DNA of 64,000 bases, from contig JALUAM010000007.1 of assembly GCA_027051095.1 (NCBI GenBank), positions 23,720-87,719 on the forward strand, in the 5' to 3' direction. This stretch comes from Acidilobaceae archaeon. GTDB lineage: Archaea > Thermoproteota > Thermoprotei_A > Sulfolobales > Acidilobaceae. The notes beneath the pieces were generated by a model. It was not told the DNA's origin, ran no database searches, and worked only from the letters and a program-made list of their open reading frames with translations. Below are positions 56,974 to 64,000 of this stretch, piece by piece. The stretch's first letter is position 1; each line of letters begins with the position of its first letter. The position numbers and the translations under genes are program-made.

Positions 56974-57657
56974 ATGGGGGCCGCGATGGACCTAGTTGAG
57001 ACCCACTGCCACACGGTTGTCAGCGACGGGAAGCCCACGCCCGAGGAGGCTGTGAGGGCTGCAAGGGCTAGGGGGCTCGCGGCGCTAGCCGTAACAGATC
57101 ATAACACGTTTGAGGGGTCAAGGGCTGCGGCTAGAGCTGCACGCGTGCTGGGCGACGTCATTGTCGTCTTCGGCAGCGAGGTGAGGACTAGCTGGGGCGA
57201 CGTGGTGGTGCTATGCCCCTCAGATCCTGGGGGTGAAGCTCCCCGGGACCCCTTCGAGCTGAGGGAGTGGAGCCTGGAGAGGGGCTGTGTTACTATAGCT
57301 GCCCACCCCCTCAACAAGCTTCACCATGGTATAGGCTGGAAGAGGCTGAGGGAGAACGCCGGGCTTTTCGACGCTGTTGAGGCGTGGAACGCTTATACCC
57401 CGCCGATACTCAACATACCGGTCTTGCTCCTGTCTAGGAGGCTGGGCCTGGCTAGGACCTCGGGGAGCGACGCCCACGTGGCCTCTATGATAGGAGTGGC
57501 GCCCTCGAGAGTTGAAGACGCGTCGAGCCCTGAGGCCGTGGTGGAGAGCATAAGGAGGGGCCTCGTCGAGCCTAGCCTTGGCGTGCCGGGGCCGAGGGCT
57601 CTAGTCGATAGCCTGGTTTGGAGCGTGGAGAGGAGGATTAAGGCTTTGAGGCTCTAG
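56974..57657 (+). CDS. PHP-domain phosphoesterase
   Basis: VETHCHTVVSDGKPTPEEAVRAARARGLAALAVTDHNTFEG; SGSDAHVASMIG. Confidence 0.9.
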   Translation: MGAAMDLVETHCHTVVSDGKPTPEEAVRAARARGLAALAVTDHNTFEGSRAAARAARVLGDVIVVFGSEVRTSWGDVVVLCPSDPGGEAPRDPFELREWSLERGCVTIAAHPLNKLHHGIGWKRLRENAGLFDAVEAWNAYTPPILNIPVLLLSRRLGLARTSGSDAHVASMIGVAPSRVEDASSPEAVVESIRRGLVEPSLGVPGPRALVDSLVWSVERRIKALRL

Positions 57658-57679
57658 AAGGTATTCCGGTGCGCCGGGT

Positions 57680-58429
57680 TTGGGGAGGGTAGTAATCCTG
57701 GTCCATAGGTCGTGCGCCTCCAGCTATAGCCTCTTCAGGCAGCTCAAGGATAAAGGGCTCCTGGGCAAGGTAGATCTGAGGCCTGCGAGGTCGCCAGAAT
57801 ACGGCGGCAGAATCGTGTGGAGCGTGCCATGGCTGCTAGTGGATGACAGGCCTGCTGGCTCAGATCCCCTCGACGTGAGGGTAGTCGAGGCGGCTGTAAA
57901 GGGGGATAGGCTGGAGCCCCCCGAGGACCAGCTCTCAGCCTTTATGGAGGCGGTGTTGCATAGTAGCGCGGCCTCAAGCCTAGTAGCGCTGAACTACAGC
58001 CTAGAACCCGTGCTCTCCGAGGACCTAGCCGCCGCGGCCCTCCACGAGCCGCTCACAGGCGCAGACGTAGGGAGGCTGCTATCCCAGGCGAGGTCCGAGT
58101 CTAAGAGGCTCGTCGAGGAGTGGGGCGTCAAGATAGGAAGAGCTCTGGCCATAGGGTTCGTGAGGGAGCTGTGGTGGTCGCGGAGAGGTAGCCTAGAGCC
58201 AGGAGAGATCGAGGAGGCCGCGGGGAAGGGCCTGTTTAGGCTGTGGCTGCTCGCCAAGGCTAGCCTCGGCAGGGCCGGGCTCCCCAGCGACCCCCGGGTC
58301 GAGGCTAACCCTATCATCGAGGAGGCTGAGAGCTTTCTATCCAGGCTGGGCGACGCCCTGGTGGCGAGGGTTGAAAGGGAGCAGAGGGAGGTCCTATCCG
58401 ACGAGGAGTGGGCTAGGGTCGCCGGCTAG
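57680..58429 (+). CDS. Thioredoxin-fold-like protein with helical C-terminal extension
   Basis: VVILVHRSCASSYSLFRQLKDKG and VPWLLVDDRPAGSDP (cis-Pro-like); long helical remainder. Confidence 0.5.
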   Translation: MGRVVILVHRSCASSYSLFRQLKDKGLLGKVDLRPARSPEYGGRIVWSVPWLLVDDRPAGSDPLDVRVVEAAVKGDRLEPPEDQLSAFMEAVLHSSAASSLVALNYSLEPVLSEDLAAAALHEPLTGADVGRLLSQARSESKRLVEEWGVKIGRALAIGFVRELWWSRRGSLEPGEIEEAAGKGLFRLWLLAKASLGRAGLPSDPRVEANPIIEEAESFLSRLGDALVARVEREQREVLSDEEWARVAG

Positions 58430-58728
58430 GTAAACCTGTACTGGATGCCCCTGCCGCTCGGCGGATAGCCCCACTTAATCCTGCCCCAGCCCAGAACCCT
58501 GCATAGGCCACACTCGAGGCACCCCTCATAGCTGAACACTATCCTATCCCCTGTCTCCACGTAGCACTGGGCCGGGCAGAGGAGGACTAACGCCTTCCTG
58601 GGCAGGTCTTTCTGCGCCTCGGGGTCGCTAGGCACTATTATATGGGGGTCCTCGTCGACGTCGAATACATCCCTCTGGAGCAGGTCCTCAACTCTTATAA
58701 AGCCGCTGCGCCTTTGAGCACCCTGCAA
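58426..58728 (-). CDS. fixX: FixX-like ferredoxin
   Basis: CPAQCY...FSYEGCLECGLCRVL.WGYPPSGRGIQYRF. Confidence 0.88.
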   Translation of the reverse strand: MQGAQRRSGFIRVEDLLQRDVFDVDEDPHIIVPSDPEAQKDLPRKALVLLCPAQCYVETGDRIVFSYEGCLECGLCRVLGWGRIKWGYPPSGRGIQYRFT

Positions 58729-58791
58729 TGCCCGGGCCCACGGTAAGCATGTGACGAGTGCAGTTTATAACTAGGCGCTAGGTCCTAGGCG

Positions 58792-59526
58792 CTACCCCCG
58801 GCATCTCTCCTCGCAGAGCCTTCTGACTATGTCGCTCACGCTCCTTAACCCTCCTGAGAAGCTCCTCTTACCCCCCGGCATCCTGAGGACCTCCGGCCTG
58901 TATCCGAGTCTCTCCTCGGCCCTCGAGGCTATCTCCTCCTCGCTGAAGGCCTGGTCCGGCCCAAGCACTATTATGTCGGGCTTCACCCTCTCGACGCTAT
59001 CCATTATATCCCTCTCGCTGCCCAAGAAGGCCTCATAGACGTACCTTACAGAGGATACCAGGGCTAGCCTAGACTCCTCGTCTAGGACGGGCCTCCTACC
59101 CTTAACCCTCTCGACAGTGGAGTCCCGGGCCACGACGACATAGAGCTTTCCGAGCCTAGAAGCAAATCTCAGCAGCTCTATGTGACCTGGATGTAGCAGC
59201 TCGAAGGTGCCGCCCACGAGCACCTTTCTGCCGATCTCCTCGCTCCGGGGCCACCACGGCTCGGCGACTCCCAGGTACTTGAGGGAGTCTATCAGGCCTT
59301 CGGCGTAACTGGCCGAGGCTAGAGCGGTCTCATAATCCCCCCTGGAGTAGTAGAACTCTGCGTCTCTGATGTACCTCTCCGCAGCGTCTATGAGGGACGA
59401 CACGTCTAAGCCCTCGAGGGAGGCTCCAGCTTTCTTCAAGCTCTCCAGCGCCCTCTTCGCAGAGCTTATGTACCTCCACGCCCTCTCCGCTAAGCCCTGG
59501 GCTCTGCTCAAGCGGTGCACCCTCAC
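58792..59526 (-). CDS. DUF357 domain fused to cytidylyltransferase-like (RibL-type) domain
   Basis: KVLVGGTFELLHPGHIELLRFA HxGH motif; N-terminal helical DUF357-like region. Confidence 0.8.
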   Translation of the reverse strand: MRVHRLSRAQGLAERAWRYISSAKRALESLKKAGASLEGLDVSSLIDAAERYIRDAEFYYSRGDYETALASASYAEGLIDSLKYLGVAEPWWPRSEEIGRKVLVGGTFELLHPGHIELLRFASRLGKLYVVVARDSTVERVKGRRPVLDEESRLALVSSVRYVYEAFLGSERDIMDSVERVKPDIIVLGPDQAFSEEEIASRAEERLGYRPEVLRMPGGKRSFSGGLRSVSDIVRRLCEERCRG

Positions 59527-59688
59527 ATAGAGACTTCGGCGGGGAGAGGTTAATCAGAGGAGGAGGCCTGGGCAGTTGCTTACATGGAGGAGGCGGTTAA
59601 GGCCTACGCCGGCCTTTCAATGTGGGGAATCTACGCCCTCTTATTAATCCGTCTTTGAGCTTTTAACCTGTGGCCGGGGGGCCCGGGC

Positions 59689-61347
59689 GTGCTCCCGGAG
59701 AAGCTTCCTAAAAGGCCCGGCTACGATATAACAATCAAAATGATCTACGACAGGGCGCTCAGCCTCTTCCCCGACATGGAGATCGTCTATAGGACCTCGA
59801 GGGGAGTCGACAGGTACACCTTCAAGGACGCGGCCTCCAGGATGCAGGCCCTAGCCAGAGCGCTCGAATCGCTGGGCGTGAAGGGATTAGACAGGGTGGC
59901 GACGCTGGACTGGAACACCCACTGGCACTATGAGGCATACTATGCAGTCCCCATGATGGGCGCTGTGCTGCACCCTGTCAATGTCAGGCTTGCTCCGAGC
60001 GAGATAGCATACATAATGAACCACGCCGAGGATAAGGTCGTCATAGTTCATAACGACTTCATGAGGCTGGCTGAGGCGATAGTGCCAAAGGTATCCAGCA
60101 TCAAGCACGTCATAGTCGTTGACGCCGAGAGCGTGCCGGGCAAGATAGGTGAGGCGAAGGTACACCACTATGAGGACCTTATAAGGGAGAACCAGGGCGG
60201 CTACGACTGGCCTGAGCTAGACGAGGATAGGCCAGCCGCTATGGGCTATACCAGCGGTACGACGGGCCTGCCGAAAGGGGCGTATCATAGCCACAAGATG
60301 ATAGTGGTCCACGCCCTCAGCGGGGCCCTCCAGCTAGCCACCCTAGGCCCTTACAAGATTACAAGCGAAGACGTCATACTACACATAGTCCCTATGTTCC
60401 ACGTCTACAGCTGGGGCCTGCCGTACATAGCGACACTGCTAGGCACCAAGCAGGTGTTCCCCGGCAGGTTCGAGCCCAAGGCGGCCCTGGAGCTTATAAA
60501 GAGAGAGGGTGTGACTGTAACCGCCGGCGTGCCAACTATACTCTACATGCTACTGACGGCCGCGGAGGAGGCCGGGGTGGACCTATCGGGCTTACTCTTC
60601 GTGGCGGGCGGTCAAGCACTCTCAAGGGGCCTAGCGGAGGCGGCCCGTAGGAAGGGGATTAAAGTAATGCTGGGCTACGGGATGACCGAGACCGCCCCGA
60701 TACTGACGCTCGCCACCGTGCCCCCCAAGTACAGGGATAGGGCTGAGGACCTCCTGATATCTACGGGCTGGCCCATACCGCTGGTGGAGCTGAGGGTGGT
60801 TAACCCCGAGACTATGGAACCTGTGCCAAAGGACGGTAAGACTATGGGCGAGATAGTGGTTAGGGCTCCCTGGGTCACCCCGGAGTACTATCTTGACCCG
60901 GAGAAGACTGAGGAGGCGTGGAGGGGAGGCTGGTTCCACACGGGAGACGTGGCGGTATGGTTCCCAGACGGACACGTGCAGATCGTGGATAGGTTCAAGG
61001 ACGTGATAAAGAGTGGGGGCGAGTGGATTAGCAGCGTGAGGCTGGAGGACGCGATAAGCACGCATCCCGGCGTAGCTCAGGTGGCAGTAATAGGTGCTAG
61101 GCACGAGAAGTGGGGCGAGAGGCCTGTGGCGATCATAGTGCCGAAGCCGGGCTGGAAGGATAAGATTACGACCGACGAGATAAGGAGGTTCTTGATGGAG
61201 AATTACGTGGAGAAGGGGGAGATACCTAAGTGGTGGCTGCCCGATAAGGTCATAGTAGTCGACGACCTGCCTAAGACCAGCGTAGGTAAGATCAACAAGA
61301 GGGCGCTGAGGGACCAGTACTACAACGTGCTAGTCGGTCAAGGGTAG
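59689..61347 (+). CDS. Fatty-acyl-CoA synthetase (AMP-forming)
   Basis: GYTSGTTGLPKGAYHSH, LGYGMTETAPILTLA, GWFHTGDVAVW, DRFKDVIKSGGEWIS. Confidence 0.92.
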   Translation: MLPEKLPKRPGYDITIKMIYDRALSLFPDMEIVYRTSRGVDRYTFKDAASRMQALARALESLGVKGLDRVATLDWNTHWHYEAYYAVPMMGAVLHPVNVRLAPSEIAYIMNHAEDKVVIVHNDFMRLAEAIVPKVSSIKHVIVVDAESVPGKIGEAKVHHYEDLIRENQGGYDWPELDEDRPAAMGYTSGTTGLPKGAYHSHKMIVVHALSGALQLATLGPYKITSEDVILHIVPMFHVYSWGLPYIATLLGTKQVFPGRFEPKAALELIKREGVTVTAGVPTILYMLLTAAEEAGVDLSGLLFVAGGQALSRGLAEAARRKGIKVMLGYGMTETAPILTLATVPPKYRDRAEDLLISTGWPIPLVELRVVNPETMEPVPKDGKTMGEIVVRAPWVTPEYYLDPEKTEEAWRGGWFHTGDVAVWFPDGHVQIVDRFKDVIKSGGEWISSVRLEDAISTHPGVAQVAVIGARHEKWGERPVAIIVPKPGWKDKITTDEIRRFLMENYVEKGEIPKWWLPDKVIVVDDLPKTSVGKINKRALRDQYYNVLVGQG

Positions 61348-61433
61348 AGCGGGGCCACATAGTTTTGTAGGGCAGGGGAGCCTCGCGTTTTTACTCCCTC
61401 TTCACGCCCGTCAATTAACGGGAGTGCGAGGCC

Positions 61434-62222
61434 TTGCAGCTGGCCAGCTGGAGGCTCCTAGCGAGGACCGTGAAAAACGCGGACATAGTTGTAGAAGTAC
61501 TCGATATCAGGGACCCCATGAGCACTAGGAGTAGGAGACTTGAGAGAATGGTGGAGCTACTAGATAAGAAGCTGCTGCTAGTGCTCAACAAGGCTGACCT
61601 TGTGCCGCGGAACGTGGCGGAGAAGTGGAAGAGGATATTCGAGGGCATGGGCTACGATGTGATGTACGTGTCGGCAAGGCATAGGCTAGGTACGAGGATG
61701 CTAAGGGGCTGGATAAAGGCCTCCGCGGAGTTCAAGCCGTTCACTGTAGCCGTGGTGGGGTTCCCTAAGACCGGGAAGTCGAGCATAATAAACGCGTTGA
61801 GGGGTAGAAAGGGGGCTTCGACGAGCCCGATACCCGGGAGCCCTGGCTACACTAAGTCGCTGCAGATACTCAAGATAGAGGAGGGCTTCTACATGATAGA
61901 CACGCCGGGCGTCATACCGGTCGAGGGGGGGTGGCCGGAGGCCGTGATTAGGGGTAAGTCTCCTGAAGAGCTTAAGGACCCCGTGACACCCGCGATAAGC
62001 CTCATAGAGAGGATACTCAAGTATAATCCGAGGGCGTTCGTTCAGGCCTACGGCATAGAGGAGAAGGAGCCTTTAAAGATACTGGAAGCCCTAGCCGTGA
62101 AGAGGGGATGGTTTTACAAGCTGTCTAAGGAGCCCCTCATAGAGGAGGCTGCCAGGGCGGTCATCAGGGACTATCACAAAGCTAAGATACCCTTCTATGT
62201 ACCTCCCGAGGAGTACCTGTAG
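61434..62222 (+). CDS. Circularly permuted GTPase (YlqF/YawG-type)
   Basis: G4 NKADLVPRN precedes G1 GFPKTGKSSIINALRG and G3 DTPGVI. Confidence 0.9.
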   Translation: MQLASWRLLARTVKNADIVVEVLDIRDPMSTRSRRLERMVELLDKKLLLVLNKADLVPRNVAEKWKRIFEGMGYDVMYVSARHRLGTRMLRGWIKASAEFKPFTVAVVGFPKTGKSSIINALRGRKGASTSPIPGSPGYTKSLQILKIEEGFYMIDTPGVIPVEGGWPEAVIRGKSPEELKDPVTPAISLIERILKYNPRAFVQAYGIEEKEPLKILEALAVKRGWFYKLSKEPLIEEAARAVIRDYHKAKIPFYVPPEEYL

Positions 62223-62252
62223 TTAATGCGCGGGGCGTCCAAGCCTTAGGTC

Positions 62253-62326
62253 GGGATGAAGATCCATGCAGGCACTGAGGCCCAGGCCCCCGGCTGGGCC
62301 TATGAGGACCAGGGACTACCCGCTGA
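62253..62326 (+). ncRNA. Candidate box C/D sRNA, D guide matching the 16S rRNA 790 region
   Basis: C-like GGGATGA (62253-62259), D' CTGA (62275-62278), GGCCCAG/CTGGGCC hairpin, C' ATGAGGA (62302-62308), guide CCAGGGACTACCCG, D CTGA (62323-62326); guide complementary to CGGGTAGTCC. Confidence 0.68.
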
Positions 62327-62333
62327 CCGCTGC

Positions 62334-62915
62334 TTAACGGGCCGTGGGCATAGGCCCGGCTCTAACCTCTAGGGCGTTTCCGGTGATCTCGCCTCTCATA
62401 GTCGAGTATAATAGCAATGCTAGGCCGGCGGTCTTAACAGCGTTGAATACAATGGGTGCCAGGGCAGCTCTGTGATCGAGTATCGCGGTGGGCAGGGTGA
62501 TTATGAAGAGTGCCATGCCTGCTACGAAGAGGGATGCGCCGGCTTTCGACATAGCCTCTATATCCCTATACAGTTTGACACCTACGGCTAGCTCGGCTAG
62601 GTACACGATTGCTATGAGGGGCGGCGCTAGAGGCCTGGTGGCATCGCTGAGCGTTAGAACGAATGCTATGAAGGCTCCTGCTATGCCCGGCGGCAGCAAA
62701 GCCCTTGCAACCCTCTCAGCGTTCCTGGCGAAGGCCAGCAGCCTCCTATAGACCAGGTAGGCGAGCGCTATCAGGGGGAGGAATAGGAGCGACGTGGGCG
62801 GCGTGAAAGCGGCGTACAGCCCATCGACGTATACCTTGACTAGCAAATATTCTATTATCACTGCGGCGACTATGCTAGCAGCGAACACGTCTCTAGCAGC
62901 CCTTAGCCCCCCCAT
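62334..62915 (-). CDS. Uncharacterised multi-pass membrane protein
   Basis: Repeated hydrophobic helices; no recognised motif. Confidence 0.6.
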   Translation of the reverse strand: MGGLRAARDVFAASIVAAVIIEYLLVKVYVDGLYAAFTPPTSLLFLPLIALAYLVYRRLLAFARNAERVARALLPPGIAGAFIAFVLTLSDATRPLAPPLIAIVYLAELAVGVKLYRDIEAMSKAGASLFVAGMALFIITLPTAILDHRAALAPIVFNAVKTAGLALLLYSTMRGEITGNALEVRAGPMPTAR

Positions 62916-62941
62916 AGCGCGGCACCTCTTCTGAAACGCCT

Positions 62942-64000
62942 TCAGGTGGACTTCAGCTTTAGCCTGAGCAGTCTGCCGGAGTACTCGGCAGCAGGTCCAA
63001 GCCTAGACTCTATCTCGAGCAGCCTGTTATACTTAGACGTCCTCTCGCCCCTCGCAGGGGCTCCAGCCTTAATCATGAGGGCCCCCGTAGCCACGGAGAA
63101 GTCCGCTATGAAGGGGTCCTCAGTGTCCCCGCTCCTATGGCTCACTATCACGGCTAGCCCCATAGCTTTGGCCGCGTCCACAGCTTCCAGGGCCTCTGTT
63201 ACAGTGCCAGCCTGGTTAACCTTAACTAGGAGGCCGCCCACGAACGCTCCCCTCTCCTCTACAAGGCCACGGTTAGTGACCAGGAAGTCGTCGCCCACCA
63301 CTATCAGCTTAGACCCAAAGGATTCCACAGCGATCCTGAATCCCTCAATATCGTCCTCGTGGAATGGGTCCTCCAGGTAGACTATGGGGTAGTCGTCGAC
63401 TAGACGAGAATAGTATTCCAGCATCTGCTCCCTGGCCAGTCTCCTACCCTCTACATGGTAGAAGCCGTCCCTGTATAGCTGACTAGCCGCGGCGTCGAGG
63501 CCGAATGCTATGTCCCTCCCCGGCGTGTAGCCTGCGGCCTCCACAGCTCTAGAGAGGGCTTCAAGGGCCTCGCGGGAGCTGGACATCGGCGGCGCGAAGC
63601 CGCCTTCATCGCCCACGTTAATAGCTGAAAGCCCGTATTTCTCCTTCAGCATACTCTTCAGGGCCTGGTAGACCTCTACTGACCAGCGCAGCGCCTCCTC
63701 GAGGGTGGGGGCCCCTATGGGAGCCACCAGGAACTCCTGAAGGTCTAGCTGGTTGCCTGCGTGGACGCCGCCGTTGATGAGGTTTAGAAGGGGGATGGGG
63801 AGCCTCCTAGCGGCAGGCCCCCCAAGGTATTCGTATAATTCTAGGCCGGCCTCGCTCGCTGCGGCCCTTGCAACGGATATGCTTACGGCGGTAGTAGAGT
63901 TGCCCCCAAGCCTAGACTTGTTGGGGGTACCGTCTAGCTCTACGAGCAGCTTATCCACGTAGGCTTGCAGCCTTGAATCAACGCCGACGAGCCTGGGAGC
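62942..64000 (-). CDS. eno: Enolase, C-terminal part (gene continues past window end)
   Basis: ELDGTPNKSRLGGNSTTAVSISVARAAA, LPIPLLNLINGGVHAGNQLDLQEF, NVGDEGGFAPP, YLEDPFHEDD, VIVSHRSGDTEDPFIADFSVA. Confidence 0.95.
   Translation of the reverse strand, partial: APRLVGVDSRLQAYVDKLLVELDGTPNKSRLGGNSTTAVSISVARAAASEAGLELYEYLGGPAARRLPIPLLNLINGGVHAGNQLDLQEFLVAPIGAPTLEEALRWSVEVYQALKSMLKEKYGLSAINVGDEGGFAPPMSSSREALEALSRAVEAAGYTPGRDIAFGLDAAASQLYRDGFYHVEGRRLAREQMLEYYSRLVDDYPIVYLEDPFHEDDIEGFRIAVESFGSKLIVVGDDFLVTNRGLVEERGAFVGGLLVKVNQAGTVTEALEAVDAAKAMGLAVIVSHRSGDTEDPFIADFSVATGALMIKAGAPARGERTSKYNRLLEIESRLGPAAEYSGRLLRLKLKST

Noticed and set aside
61381-61431. CCTCGC-N6-ACTCCC...GGGAGTGCGAGG inverted repeat before the GTPase start
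   Set aside because: The 5' arm overlaps a probable TATA (GTTTTTAC), so an RNA hairpin is unlikely; kept only as a possible chance palindrome.
1-64000. CRISPR arrays, IS elements, prophage or defence islands
   Set aside because: No regularly spaced repeats, transposase/integrase motifs, Cas, restriction or toxin-antitoxin genes seen; most genes have housekeeping or metabolic assignments.

Overview
This is a gene-dense, GC-rich crenarchaeal (Thermoproteota) chromosomal segment. The lineage call is inference, from a CdvC/Vps4 ATPase fragment, an SmAP, a close KvAP-type K+ channel, PolB, archaeal DnaG and an unlinked 5S rRNA gene. I saw no CRISPR array, transposon, prophage or convincing tRNA. 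The main content is: replication/repair genes (PolB, DnaG, Nfo, NucS, MGMT); a four-subunit succinate dehydrogenase; a Pot-type, a sugar-type and a Liv-type ABC system; three acyl-CoA ligases; thiolase/DUF35 genes; TyrRS; enolase (cut by the window end); TIM; a UbiD-family decarboxylase; several radical SAM proteins; and some uncharacterised ORFs. The observations most worth follow-up are: (1) a four-gene module at 50.5-53.9 kb of two thiolase-fold proteins that both lack the nucleophilic Cys and the GHP histidine, plus two DUF35 proteins, which suggests an archaeal Ltp2/DUF35-like retro-aldolase rather than a thiolase, next to a Liv transporter operon with an embedded acyl-CoA ligase; (2) two unannotated box C/D guide RNAs whose D guides match conserved 16S rRNA sequence (5' end, and the 790 region); (3) strongly self-complementary intergenic rods at 8278-8399, 16171-16260 and 49625-49715; (4) a cluster of a degenerate DHH-like protein, DUF504 and a Bud32/RIO-like kinase with an unknown N-terminal domain; (5) composite palindromes and repeats in the control regions of the sugar ABC operon and of the divergent acyl-CoA ligase/Liv operon. 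All calls come from reading sequence and motifs; no searches or folding programs were run.
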